This document shows, one piece after another, positions 23,349 to 35,676 of a stretch of DNA of 64,000 nt. The position numbers and the translations under genes are program-made. Position 1 is the stretch's first letter, and each line of letters begins with the position of its first letter. The stretch is from Allomyces arbusculus (taxonomy: Eukaryota > Blastocladiomycota > Blastocladiomycetes > Blastocladiales > Blastocladiaceae), in contig JADHYV010000004.1 of NCBI GenBank assembly GCA_027604705.1, forward strand, positions 1 to 64,000, read 5' to 3'. Below the pieces are notes generated by a model, which did no database searches, was not told the origin of the DNA, and saw only the letters and a list, made by a program, of their open reading frames with translations.

Positions 23349-24707
23349 TTACTTGTACTCGGTGAAGTTGGTGTGCTAGGGTCGGACCATATCCGTCAGT
23401 ATCCATTCTCTTGCCGCCATCCCATTCTCCGACCATCGAAATAAACGTACCCCGGTCTGCATCGCGTGCTCGTGCGCGGCATGCTGTCCTTGGAGCCCCT
23501 TGTCGCACACCACGCACCGCAGTGTGAAATTGGCCGTGTCCGTGAACCGGTGCTGCTTGTGGAGCTTGCCCGCGAGCTCCACGGCATGTTGCAGCAGTTG
23601 CCAGTTGGCCACGTCGAACACGACCGCGTCAAAGTCGCGCGGCGCATCGAGCGCGGGCGTCAGGCCGACGGCGTCGTAGTGAATCCCGCTACAGTGGGAC
23701 ATAACGTGAGCGACGGTTCAAGCAGGGGTGCGGGGTGGAGGTGATGCAGCGGACGTACTTGTATAAAACAAACGCGCGCGTCGAGTACTTGCCCTCGCCA
23801 AAGCGGTCGATGCGCTGCGTTTGCACGTCGACCGAGCAGATTTCGGTCCGGAAGTAGTCCGCAAAGATGGCCAGCTCGATCGCACCGCCTACGGTGTCGG
23901 CCCCGCAAGCGCAATCAGTTCTGGAGTCTCGCTGGACCAATCAGCAGCACACGTACCCCACGACGCCAACTTGGCAATCCACGTGCAGTACTCGTCCACT
24001 GGGCGGCCCAGGACAACCGCATCGAACCGGCCCGGGTTGGCGCGGATCTGTGCAATCACAAGCGTGCGCAGCTCGTAGACGGTCATGCCCTTGGCGAGCA
24101 CGTAGACAATCGAATGGAACAGGCAGTTGTTGTCATCGGGCGATTCGCGCACGACCAGGAATCCGCCAAGGTCGGGGACATGGACGTGGTCGCCGAGGGC
24201 AATCGCGTTGATGGCTTCGGGAGAGAGGTCGGGCGTGGAACTCGCAGGTGGAGAGCGGGAGGAGGACGGCGCGGCTGTTGGACGCAGGGAAACACAATGA
24301 GTGTCGGCAAAGATCAACTTGAGCGAATCGAGCGTGGTAGGCACACGTTTCCCGTTATTCCTTGCCGAAGAATTTGCGACAGCCCTTGATGCGGGCGCGG
24401 GAGCAGTCGACGCACCTGATGCTGCCGGTGTCGGATCCTTGAACTCGACCGTCAGCTGTTCGCCCGATCGCACGCCGGCCTCGGCCAACAGTGTCGTTGG
24501 GTCGGCTGGCGCGAGCGGTCTTGGCGGTACGCCCATTCGAATCGACAAACCGCGTCGGATCGAGTCAAGATCAACATTACTGGGCAGCGATTTAGCGAGC
24601 GCTTCGGTGACAATCGTGCTTGACAGGTCGTAGACGGTCGCGGTGGGCGCATCGAGCGTCGGGTCATTGATGGTGGCCAGGCCATACTTGGTGCGGACGC
24701 GCAGACG
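23349..24707 (-). CDS. OTU1/YOD1 deubiquitinase, first exon unresolved
   Basis: Four exons are clear (24707-23957, 23888-23759, 23688-23451, 23375-23349). A UBX-like N-terminal domain (RLRVRTKYGL onwards) is followed by a Ser/Ala/Pro linker. The OTU catalytic domain has DDNNCLFHS (nucleophile Cys in NCLF), WGGAIELAIFADYF and NGIHYDAVG with its catalytic His, and a C-terminal C2H2 finger runs from LRCVVCDKGL to HTNF at the end. YOD1/Otu1 works with Cdc48/p97 in ER-associated degradation. The coding frame starts at 24707 directly after TAG, which looks like a splice acceptor, but I found no convincing upstream exon with an ATG. An ATG followed by three codons lies in frame just before that TAG. 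So either the first exon is short and distant, or the start is damaged or misassembled. The last exon is only 27 bases. Confidence 0.82.
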
Positions 24708-25138
24708 CTATTTGGTCGGCATCTGGCTGTCAGATTGGTGCCGGTCGTAGGTCGGGTGTTGAGATGCGTGCCATGGTGTGAGATTCAAGTAGTGCTGAAG
24801 AGATTGCGGGGAGTTGCAGCAATGGGTGCGGGAGGAGTGGCGGTGGTTTTTGAAGCTTCAACGCGGCCACCAACGTCGAGACTGAAGAGAGAACCTGTTT
24901 GGGCCAGTTTGGTGCTCTTTGGCGTGTGTGCGAGACGCGTCAGCGACGCGCCAGCATCCGTCAGCAGCACGCTTGCCACATCAACGGTCACAACTCCATG
25001 GAACTGTGGAGAGCCCGAGTCATTTCAGCCAGAAAATGGTCGATTCATTGGTGGAGAAGGCACGCCGATTTGAGCAGAGGTGGAGCAAAACAGACGAAAG
25101 GAGGGTGGGTGAAATGTCTGCGAAAACGATGAAGCTAC
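24708..25138. other. Region that should hold the OTU1 first exon
   Basis: 431 bases between the OTU1 coding start and the stop codon of the ABCC gene. No coding signal I can support. There is no GT dinucleotide on the minus strand between about 24708 and 24840 that could serve as a near donor, so any first exon must be farther upstream. Confidence 0.4.
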
Positions 25139-28100
25139 TTAGTCGTGGGCGAGCTGCTCAATCAGCTGAAGGACCTTGTCCTTGCCCAAACTCTTCTCGG
25201 CGAGACTGTAGAAAATGCTCTGCGGCTCGCGCAATAGTGCCGTCGGCGCGTCAAACTCGGCAACCTGGCCCTTGTCGAGGCACAGCACGCGGTCATTGTC
25301 GATGATCGTGTCGATGCGGTGCGCAATCGTCAGGATCGTACAGTCACCAAACTCGCGCCGGATCGTCTGCTGCATGATGCGGTCGGTCGCGACATCAATG
25401 TTGGACGAGCCTAGAAATCGGGCGAAACGCGTTAGGAGCACGAACAAAGCACAGATGCAGCAGTGTAAAGAATAAACGCACATTCGTCGAGAATGAGCAC
25501 CTTGCTCTTGCGCAGCAGGACGCGCGCGAGTTGAAACAGCTGGCCCTCGCCCGACGAGAACTGCGGCCGGTCGTCGAGCTTGTTCTCGAACCGTTCCACG
25601 ACGCCCTTGAGGTCGACCTTGTCGAGCACGGTCCACAGCTCGTGGTCGGCGTGCGTGCCAAAGGGGTCGAGGTTGAAGCGCACGGATCCCTGGAACAGGT
25701 AGAGCGATTGAGGGATCTACAGGGTGGAGAAGTGTCAGCGAAGGTCCTTCGTCTTCTTGGGCCAAGAAAAGCAAGCTGACACGTACAATAGATAGACGGC
25801 TGCGCAAGTCGGTGAGACCCAAGTCGGTAATGTTAACGCCATCAATGATCACGCCGCCGGGCGACGGTTCGGCCAGCCGGAACAAGGTGCTGATGACCGA
25901 GCTCTTGCCAGCGCCTAGGAATAGAGCGGCGAGGTGAGGCGGGGGACGAGTAGAGACGACGCATCAACCGACGGCGAAAACGTACCAGTGCGACCCACGA
26001 TCCCAATCTTCTCGCCTGGACGCGTCGACAGGGTGATGTTGCGGAGCGCCGGCCGATCCGCACCCTCATACTGCAGTGACATGTCCTTGAACTCGACGAC
26101 CCCCGCCGACGGCCACGGCCCGTTCTCCGGGAAGGCACCCACGGGCGACTGGCGCTGCGACTCGAGAGGAATCTCGCTCGCGTACTCCATGATCCGCTCC
26201 ACGGCCACGAGCTGCAGCTCGAGCTCCGCAGTCTTGCGTACATTGTACTGCGTCACGTCGACAAGATTCAGCACATACATCTGCGCGAGCGACGCGAGCG
26301 TGAGCCCAAGCGTCGACTTGAACCCGATCATGCAACTCGACGTGGCCGCAATGATCACGCACGCCAGGCAATCAACGCGCAGGCACAGCCACCGCTCGAC
26401 CGTGTAAAACGACAGGAGCGCGCGCGTGTTCTGGTCGAGCAGCGCGCAGAACGTGTCAAAGTACTGCGGTTGGCGGCGCAGTGCCGCGACCGTAGCAATG
26501 CCCTCGACCGAATCAACGACGTGCGAGTACACGGGCGACCGGCTAAGCGCTTCCATGCGGCGCACTTGGCGGTTGGCCTCGACGTACTGGCGGCGCAGGT
26601 AGACAAAAATGACGACAACCGGCGCGATCGCGAGCAAGACGTAGGGCACGGCCATAGCAACCGTGATGATGATCATGACCACAAAAAGCCACAACCGCAG
26701 GACCTCGGCAAACGCATCGGGCAGCAGCTCGTCGGTCATGGCCATGTCCTTGCCCATACGGTTGAGGATGCGGCCGGCCGGGTTGACGCTGAAGAAATGC
26801 GGTGACGCCTTGACGACGTTGTGCAGCATGCGCTCAAAAAGCCGTGTCGAGGATCGGATAATGACCGTGAAGAAGCCATACGAACAAATCATGGCTGCGA
26901 CAGGAATGAATACGGTGAGCGCGAGGTAGGACTTCCAGTAGTACGGGTCAAACTGCTCGTCAGGTGCCGCCGCGGCCCATGACGTGAGCCAGTAGTCGGA
27001 CAATGCCTGCAGCGCACACGTTGCCATGCCGAGCACAAGCGCGACCGCGAAAATTGCACCGCCGCCACTCATTTTGAGGAACCTCAAAAAGACGCTCGCA
27101 TCGAATCCGGTCTGCGCCTGCTCGTTCCAGTCGTCGCTCGGAGCCAAGACATCGTCGTCAATGCCGCCGCCCGCAGCACCGCCCGACGACGAGCCCGCGG
27201 GCGCTGCATGTACGTCGGGCGCGGGTCCCCCAGGCTTCTTGCTCGCAGAACCTCCAACGGGCTCGGAAAACTCGGCCACGACTTGAGCAAAGTCCGGGTC
27301 GTAGTGCGCGGCCATGGCAATGACCGACTCAAGTGGACCCGACGCAAGAATGCGGCCACCGCTCATGTACGCAACCGAGTCGCACTGCGCGACGAGCCCG
27401 AGGTGGTGCGTGACTAGCACGACAGCCGAGTCCTTCAAATACACGCGCAGCTCGGCAAAGATGTTGGCTGCGACTTGCGCATCGAGCGCCGAGAAGATGT
27501 CGTCGAGCAGGAATACGGACGCGGCGTTGTAGAGAGCGCGTGCGAGACAAATGCGTGCACGCTGTCCACCCGACACCTTGGACCCGTTGCCGCCGATCCG
27601 CGTCTCGAGGCCATGCTCCCACTGCGCCACGTCCGACTCAAGCTGGCACACGTCGAGCACACGCTTGAGCCGCATCGGGTCGAGCGCCGCGCCCATGAGA
27701 ATATTTTCCTTGATTGAGCCCGCAAAGACAAACGCCGACTGCGGCGTGTAGGACGCGTCGGCGACGTGCACGGAACCCGACACAGTCTTGAGCTGCCCGA
27801 GCGCCGACAGCAGTAGCGACGTCTTGCCGGACCCGACTTGGCCAATCACGGCAACGAAATCGCCGGCCTCGACTTCCAGGTTGATGTCGTGCAGGACTGG
27901 CTGGTTGTCCCACGCAAACGAAGCGTGCTCAAACGACAAGACCGTGCTGGACGTGTGATCGCCCGTGGGCGACGTCTCGGCGACTGGCTCGAGGTGCAGA
28001 ATTTCCTCGATGCGCGCAATCGAGACACTACAGATGCCGTGATGGTGTGAGCTAACGCCGTGAAATGCGAGGTATGAAAATTAAATGAAGAGGCACGAAC

Positions 28101-29475
28101 CGAAGATCTGCGAGCAGCTCCAGCGACCGCGGCACGCGCCAGCCCATGTTTTCCTTCACCGTACCAAAGAGCAAGAGCGACGTGAACACATTCTGGCTCG
28201 AAAATACGCGACCCATGCCGAAAAACAGCGTGAAAAACCCGACAATCGACATCATGCTCTGCGCCGACCAGTAAAAGCTCGCGTTGATACCCTTGAGCGT
28301 ATACCAGCGCTGCAAGTGCTTGATCTCGTCGTTGCGGAACTTCAAGATGCGCTGCACAAACGGCTGCTCCCACGCGTACAGCTTGACCATGTCCATGAAC
28401 CGAATCACGTCGGACAAAATGCGGATGCGCTGATCGCGCGCCTCGACGAGTAGCGACCGAGCCTTCTTGAATCGCGCGACGTTGGTCGAGAGGAGCAGAA
28501 TGAGAGCCGCGAGCGACCCGTACGCGGCGAGCGACGCGATGCCAATGTACCACCACGTAATACCAAACACGACCAGCGTCTCGATCGGACCAAGAACGAA
28601 AAAGAGGAGGAGCGGTCCTGCATCTTCGAGCCGTTGCGCGTCGTTGGAAATCACGTTGAGGGCCTGGCCGACGGCCGGGAGCGATGCGAGGTTGAGCGAG
28701 AGCAAGTGCGAGTAAAGGAACGACAGGACCGCGACGCGTGCGTTGACGCCGATCCGGTACGCCTTCATCATGAAGTGCGACTCGAAGAAGCTGAACAGGA
28801 GCATCGACAGGGCCAGACCGCCGCCGTAGAGCAGACCCTGGGGGTGGAGAACAAACGTGCCTTGGTTAGCCACGGAGAATTGCAGTACCGCGGTCGGTCC
28901 GCGCGCACAAGTCATACTTTTTCGATCGGCGCGTCGGCGACCTGCAGGAAATCAATGAACTGGCCTAAGAGCAGTGCCGATCCAATCTTGCACGTTGAAG
29001 CGCCCACCGCGAGGAGCGCAATGCCGAAATAGCGCATCCCAAACACCTTGGCCTAAGGCATCAGAAAACAAAGGCAGTCAGTTAAGACACAATTGCGACG
29101 ACCTTGCCCGAGTGTGTCAATCGTTTGAGCCGCACCAAGACGGGCCACAGGCTCGGCTTCTCCCCCTTTTGCCAGTGCCATGCATCGCGGAGCTGGTCGG
29201 CGAGGTTTTCGGCCTGATCTGTTTCTCTGTAGGTACGGTCGATGCGTGGCGCGGCACGGTTATCCTGGGTCGGTATCGAGCAAGGGCGATGGCTGAATTG
29301 CGAGAAATGCATACGAAATCGGCAGCAAATCGTCCTCCACCAGCTCGCTCTTGTGCCCCTTGGCGACGAGGGCCGACGCCTTGAGGAACGCCAGCGATCC
29401 AGGCTCGAATTTCTTGCGGGCACCAGGCGCACCGGGCGGCTGACCGTGGTTGTTGAGCGGCTGGTTCTCGAGCAT
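25139..29475 (-). CDS. ABCC-family (MRP-type) full ABC transporter without TMD0
   Basis: Eight exons (29475-29315, 29226-29103, 29052-28918, 28837-28101, 28027-25986, 25914-25787, 25716-25482, 25410-25139) give about 1277 residues. The start MLENQPLNNHG leads to the ABCC linker (SELVEDDLLPIS), membrane domain 1, nucleotide-binding domain 1 (Walker A GQVGSGKT near residue 446, signature VSGGQRAR, Walker B VFLLDDIFSALDA), a Gly/Ala-rich linker, membrane domain 2, then domain 2 (Walker A GRTGAGKS near residue 1066, spanning a splice junction). No TMD0 bundle precedes the core, as in short MRPs such as ABCC4. Domain 2 is unusual: its signature is FSSGEGQLFQ and its Walker B region VLILDECSSNID replaces the usual DEATASVD, but the H-loop AHRI is present. 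The substrate is unknown; organic anions or conjugates are usual. It lies head to head with ABCE1. Confidence 0.88.
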
Positions 29476-30572
29476 TTTTCGGGGCGATGGAGGTGGACTT
29501 GAACAAGTCGAGCAAGAGTGTGCCGAAAGCAAGAGTGTGCAGAGCACAAGAGCAAACGTTGATCAGCGGCCGAATTGCGGTTCGTTTCCGCTTCACGTTC
29601 AAGAGCGACGGCGCAGGATCGCGGGGGCGTGCCGGTTTTTGGTCCACGGTCGCTGAAGAACATCGTTCGAGTCACTGTAGCAGCTAAAGTCTCGAACAAT
29701 GAAGTGCGAGCGAAACCCGATGAGCCAGAAGTCACGTTGCAATCCCAAGCGACCCGCTTGCCGACAGCGCCATGGACAAGAGCATCGAATCGCGCGCCGG
29801 GGCAGCCGTGCCGACGTGCGGAAGGGACGGAAGGGATGGATGAGCGGCAGTCCGCGGCGACCCGAGCGAGGCGGCGGCGCAGGCAGGAAAATGCTCAGGT
29901 GGCCGCAACAAAGCTCCGGCAACACGGCCGTGCGCAATGCGATGAAATGCGCATGTTCGCGCTTACAGGAACACATGTTGTGCCGTTTGGCAGTCGATTG
30001 CATTCTGTGTCGCTCACATCTGTTGGCAATGGCCGACGTGAACACACCGACGTGAACTGCCGTTTTCAAATTCGCCTGTTGAATGGAGCTACCATGTGAG
30101 TCTGGCCATCTCTCTGTAATTATCAATATGCTGGATGTCTTTGCATATCCAGTTGGCCGGCGTTGTCCACTGGTCGGAATGCATGTCAGCCCGGCGGCGT
30201 CCTTCCGCACAACGCGTTCTTGTTGCGAGCGGCCCAACCAAAACGATTACAATTTCGAACACGGATTGCAACGCGGGGAGTGCACACACTGCGCGTATGC
30301 AAAGGGGCGAGGAATGCAGCTCCACATAGACAGCAGCGACAACACAGAAGCAACAGTGGGCTGATCGGGGCCAGTTCGCCAGAATGCCGATCTGAAGTGC
30401 ATGGCAACGAGGCCACGTGTACTGCATGTGAACAAACATGCTACTTCCGCCACGCCGCGCGACCGACTCTGCTTCGCGTGCCAACCACCACCACGATCAC
30501 GACGAGCGAAGGTGACGACGACGACGACTGGCAGCACGACCACGGAACCGACTCTTCCAACTCGCTGCAATC
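29476..30572. other. Shared 5' region of the ABCC and ABCE1 genes
   Basis: A divergent intergenic region of 1.1 kb. Short frames on both strands are Ala/Arg/His-rich and overlap each other, with no domain. Both promoters must lie here. No RNA gene or repeat recognised. Confidence 0.45.
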
Positions 30573-32924
30573 ATGTCGGACAAGCTTACCCGTATCGCCA
30601 TTGTCAGTTCTGACAAGTGCAAGCCCAAAAAATGCCGGCACGAGTGCAAGAAGTCGTGCCCTGTCGTGCGCATGGGTGAGTGCCCCTCACGCCCATCTCT
30701 CTTGCGGGCATCGCCGATGCGCTCGCGCGTCCAAGTATCATTGCAGATCGTGTGCCATCGGGGTGCATGCGCGCGCCGACCAGCCACTTTATCCCGTTCG
30801 TGCGGTGGTACTGATCCTGCCGCCGCGCGCGCCGCTCCTCCGCACTAGGCAAGCTCTGCATTGAGGTTAATGCCACGTCCAAGATTGCTTTCATTTCCGA
30901 GGAGCTCTGCATTGGGTGTGGTATCTGCCCGAAGAAGTGCCCGTTCGAGGCGATCCACATCATCAACTTGCCGACCAACCTTGAAAAGGACACGACGCAC
31001 CGCTACTCGGCCAATGCCTTCAAGCTGCACCGTCTCCCCGTGCCGCGACCGGGCCAAGTCCTCGGTCTCGTCGGCACCAACGGTATCGGCAAGTCGACGG
31101 CGCTGCGCATTCTCGCAGGCAAGCTGAAGCCCAACCTCGGTCGCTACGACGTACGCTCGTCTCTCCTCTGTCGGATTGAGAGATGGCTCCGCTTTCCCCC
31201 CTCAACAACGCGCGAAGTTGACCACGAATGTTGCGTCCCCAATCACCAGAACCCGCCCGAGTGGCAAGACATTTTGAAGTACTTCCGTGGTTCGGAGCTG
31301 CAAAACTACTTCACCAAGATTCTCGAGGACAACCTCAAGGCCATCATCAAGCCGCAATACGTCGACAACATTCCTCGCATGGTGTCGGGCGAGGTCGACA
31401 AGCTGCTTGAGGCCAAGCGCGAGCTCGACAACAAGGACTTCCTCATCCAGGAGCTTGGTACTTTTTTCTGCACGCTCTCGCCTTTCTTCGCACATTCTTG
31501 GTTCTAATGTGCTTGTTTCTCCCATCACCAAGACCTGAAGGATGTGCTCACGCGCGAGGTGGCGAAGCTGTCGGGTGGTGAGTTGCAGCGCTTCGCCATC
31601 GCCATGGCTTGCGTACAGGACGCCGAGATGTATGCCACCACACGCTCTTCCCCCACCATTGTCCCTTGGCGCGGTCCCGACTCACCTCGCCCTACTCGTG
31701 CGTAGCTACATGTTCGACGAACCGTCTTCCTACCTTGATGTCAAGCAGCGTCTCAACGCTGCGCGCACGATCCGCTCGCTGCTCAAGGACGACCGCTACG
31801 TCATTGTCGTCGAGCACGATCTGTCGGTGCTCGATTACCTGTCCGACTTCGTCTGCGTGCTCTACGGTATGCCGTCCGTGTACGGTGTCGTTACGCTGCC
31901 CTTCTCGGTGCGCGAAGGCATCAACGTCTTCCTTGACGGCAAGGTCCCGACCGAGAACCTGCGGTTCCGCGAGGAGTCGCTCACGTTCCGCATTGCTGAG
32001 TCGGCCGATGACCAGACGATCGACCGCATGCGCCGGTTCCACTACCCGTCGATGAAGAAGAAGCAGGGCAACTTTTCGCTGCGCATCGATGGCGGCTCGT
32101 TCACCGATTCGGAGATCCTCGTCATGCTCGGCCAGAACGGGACCGGCAAGACCACTTTCATCAAGATGCTCGCTGGTCTGCTGCCGGCCGACGGCGAGTA
32201 CCAGGTCCCGGAACTGTCAGTTTCGTACAAGCCGCAGACGATCTCGCCCAAGTTCCCGGGCACCGTGCGCATGCTCTTCATCAAGCGCATCAAGGCCGCC
32301 TTCATGCACCCGCAGTTCCAGACCGACGTGTGCAAGCCGCTGAGCATTGACAACATCATTGACCAGGAGGTGACGCACTTGTCGGGTGGTGAGTTGCAGC
32401 GTGTCGCGCTGTGCTTGTGTCTCGGCAAGCCCGCCGACATTTACCTGATCGACGAGCCGTCGGCCTACCTCGACTCGGAGCAGCGTATTATCGCCGCCAA
32501 GGTCATCAAGCGGTTCATTCTGCACTCGAAGAAGACGGCGTTCATTGTCGAGCACGATTTCATCATGGCGACCTACTTGGCCGACCGCGTCATTGTCTAC
32601 GACGGTCAGCCCGGTATCGCTGCGCACGCCAACGCGCCGCAGCCGCTGCTCACTGGCATGAACGCGTTCCTCAAGTCGCTCGAGATCACGTTCCGTCGCG
32701 ACCCGACCAACTACCGCCCGCGTATCAACAAGCTCGACTCGCAGCTCGACCGCGAGCAGAAGTTGGCCGGCAACTACTTCTTTGTCGAGACCGTGTCAAC
32801 GGAGACGTTCCAGTCTGGGCCCGACGCCGACAGCAACGCCAAGGGTGGTCGTCGCGAGAAGAAGGCCAAGGAGGAGGGCGGCGCCAAGGGCGGCAAGGAG
32901 GGCAAGAAGAAGGGCGGCAAGTAA
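30573..32924 (+). CDS. RLI1: ABCE1/Rli1 ribosome-recycling ATPase
   Basis: Five exons (30573-30675, 30849-31150, 31250-31457, 31533-31629, 31706-32924) give about 642 residues. The N-terminal domain binds two 4Fe-4S clusters, with the Cys pattern [15 protein letters not shown] and then [12 protein letters not shown]. Two ATPase domains follow: Walker [10 protein letters not shown] and GQNGTGKTT, signatures [11 protein letters not shown] and [11 protein letters not shown], Walker [12 protein letters not shown] and [11 protein letters not shown]. Blocks such as [18 protein letters not shown] are nearly invariant in eukaryotes. ABCE1 splits terminated ribosomes with eRF1 and supports initiation and Fe-S-dependent ribosome export. 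It differs from the usual 600-residue form by a C-terminal tail of about 30 residues rich in Lys and Gly (ends [12 protein letters not shown]). All splice junctions fall inside conserved blocks and restore them exactly. Confidence 0.96.
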
Positions 32925-33890
32925 GCGGTGGGGCGTGTTGTGATGTGAGACGTGGGCGTGTTTGGCGGGTGTGACGAGAGAGAGAGATGCTCGCTTTAGT
33001 TTGGGCACATCGTGACACTTTTGTTTTTGGGATCGTGATTCCCTTTACTGGCTGAGTGATGGGCGTTGCGGCGATCTTTCCGTTTTCTGTATCGTATTTT
33101 GATTTTTTTTTTTTCAGCTTCGAATGGTTGGCAACGACATGAAGAAACCGGTTTTCCTGTTGGACTTGGCCGTTCCTCTCCGTGTATTCATTGAGCGCAC
33201 GCGTTGCAAGATGCGATTCTTGCTTGACTTGCGGCAAACACCAGAAACACCATAATTCGAAACATGATTGTTCAAGGATCGTGTCCAGCAATGGCCTTGC
33301 CGGCGGCTGCAAAGTGGGCACAGGTTGTTGTGCGTGAGGCCAGGGCTGCTGGTGTAGTTTGTGCCGATCGTGAGCGGGCATGTGTGAGCGAAGCCGAGAT
33401 GCCCCCGGCCCAGGTGCGACAGGCTCGAGGGCATGCTTGCTGCAGCCGGTGGCCAAGCTGGAACGGCGAGCCGGGCACGTCGTGGCACTCGACGTTCGAG
33501 CCAGAGACCGAGGGTACTGAGATAACATGGCGTATTGATTGCATCTAGTTGCAGAGACGAGGTCAAAGTAAACCGAGCACGACGACGTGACAGTTAGCGG
33601 GGGTGACAGATGTCGCATGCTCGCAATCCCTGATGCAGGTTGTTAAACTAACACGTGATCGCGTCACCAACTTGCGGTCTGGCCCCTGGCAAGGTTGGCC
33701 GAGTTTGCCCTTGATCCGACTGTTTGCAAAATGGCCTTCCTCCTCATCCACGCCCATCCACATTTGCGATTGAAAGCTAGCGCTCACCTCACTTGACTTG
33801 ATGCCGTCCATCCCCCGGACGCACCCCGCCGACTTCGACTCTGATCACGCCAGCCCGCTCCTCCACTCCGACCCAATCCGCTCCACCACC
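32925..33890. other. Intergenic region between ABCE1 and stomatin
   Basis: About 970 bases. A small ATG-initiated frame at 33264-33548 (94 codons) has no recognisable domain, and I do not support it. A T-run of 10 lies near 33104-33113. Confidence 0.45.
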
Positions 33891-35159
33891 ATGTCGAGCC
33901 CGCCCGTGTACCCGAACCAGGCCGATGCCGGCGCGCCGCAGCGGCAGCCGTCGTTTGCGCAGGATATTGAGAGTGCGTCGATTCGCGCCACCTCTGCGAT
34001 GCCGACCGCATCTCATCCGCGCGCCATGACGGTATAGGTGGCGACTCGCAACACGGGTTCTACGAGTCCGTGATGACGGCGATTGGCGGCGTTTTTGGGT
34101 TCTTTGGGTCGATTCCGTGCTGTTTTGTACGTTTCCGCTCTCGCAGGCGCTTCTGTTGTGGATTCGAGTAGACGTTGACGTCCTCCGCTCCAATACGATC
34201 GTAGTGCTTCCCCAACCCGTACCGCGTTGTTGAACAGGGCAGCGTGGGCCTGATCTCGCGGTTCGGCAAGTGCATCAAGCAGACCGACCCCGGCCTTCAG
34301 CAAATCAACGTGATGACCGACTCGATCATGACGGGTATGCTGTCCTCGCTTTACTGCCAATGAGCGTTTCATTCGCGCGCGGCCTGACGTCCGTCTATCC
34401 CCGGCAATGTGTAGTTGACATCAAGCTCAAGATTTGTGACATTCCGCGCCAGTACGTCATGACCAAGGATAACGTTGGCGTCAACTGCGACTCGGTGCTC
34501 TACTTCAAGGTCGTCGACCCGTACGTTTTGCGCCCCGGCCTCATCTCTATCCGCCCGCCAATTTGGCTCACCGTCACGGCCCATGTAGATACGTGGCCAC
34601 GTTCCTCGTGCAAAATGTGACGACGGCTCTGATGGAGCGCACGCAAACGACGCTGCGGCAAATCTTTGGGTCGCGCAACCTGCAGGAACTGATCGAGCAT
34701 CGCGGTACGCCCCTCTTTCCCATTCGCTCGATACCACCTTGTCCCGCACTGCTCACATCCCTTCCCCCCCCCCCCCCGGCAGACTCGATCGCGCATGAAA
34801 TCGAGCGCATTATTTCAGGCCCCGCACGCGACTGGGGCGTGCACGTCGAGGCGATTCTGATCAAGGACCTGCAGCTTGCGGCCGAAGTGCTCGATTCGTT
34901 GTCGGCCGCGGCCAAGCAGCGGCGACTCGGCGAGTCGAAGGTAATCGCGGCCGAGGCCGAGGTGCAGGCCGCACAATTGATGCGCAAGGCGTCGGATATC
35001 TTGAATTCGCGCGCGGCGATGCAGATTCGGTACCTGGAAACGCTGCAGAATATGGCCAAGAGCGCTTCCACCAAAGTAGTGTTTGTTCCTCTCTCGTCGT
35101 CGGAGGGGGTGGAAAACACAATGCGTAATTTGGCAGTGCAGGAGGCCGGGTCGGCGTGA
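33891..35159 (+). CDS. Stomatin/SPFH-domain membrane protein
   Basis: Six exons (33891-33972, 34038-34126, 34205-34334, 34415-34520, 34589-34704, 34783-35159) give about 299 residues. After an unstructured N-terminus a hydrophobic hairpin (TAIGGVFGFFGSIPCC) inserts into the membrane, followed by the PHB/SPFH domain (PYRVVEQGSVGLISRFGK, PYVATFLVQNVTTALMERTQ, WGVHVEAILIKDLQL) and the C-terminal coiled coil (ESKVIAAEAEVQAAQLMRKA) ending in the oligomerisation segment. The architecture and length are those of stomatin and its fungal relatives, which form rings in cholesterol- or ergosterol-rich membrane patches and modulate channels. The fifth intron contains a run of 14 cytosines at 34764-34777 directly before its acceptor. 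Confidence 0.9.
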
Positions 35160-35676
35160 ACGGGGACGGTGGCTAGGGTTCGGGTTGATGGAGACGGACG
35201 ACGTAGATGGTCGAGGAGGTAGAGCGAGCGGGCCGCTGGTCGGCGTGCGTCGGGGACTTTTGGCCGGTTGGACTGAGCGAGTTAACACGATTACTCAACA
35301 TGGACCTGATTGCGGAATCGGTTTTTTGTCGTGTTCGTGGGCGGATGTCAATCCTGATTGCGAGCTCAAGCCGAACGTTTCGCCCGTGAACTGCATCGAG
35401 CCGGAGACTAGACGCACAGCGACAGTCAGCTCTCCCGTGTATGAATCCTCAATTCCTCGAAAGAAGCACCAAGACGACGAAGAGCACAACTGAAGGTTGG
35501 CCAAAAGCTAGGTACATTTGATAGACCGCGCCGCCAACTGGTCGCTCGGGCCAAACGATCGAGGCAGCTGTGCGCGCGCAAAGATCAAATCAACAAAACA
35601 AAAACCGAGAAGACTAAAATGAACTATCAAAATATCCCAGCACGCCAAGCGCCATAAAGACGACGACTCAACCGCT
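35160..35676. other. Convergent intergenic region between stomatin and ILV5
   Basis: 517 bases between two convergent genes, holding only their 3' ends as far as I can see. Open frames here are short and without domain. Confidence 0.45.

Noticed and set aside
33264-33548. 94-codon frame between ABCE1 and stomatin
   Set aside because: No domain, no clear promoter or neighbour support, and such lengths are common by chance here.
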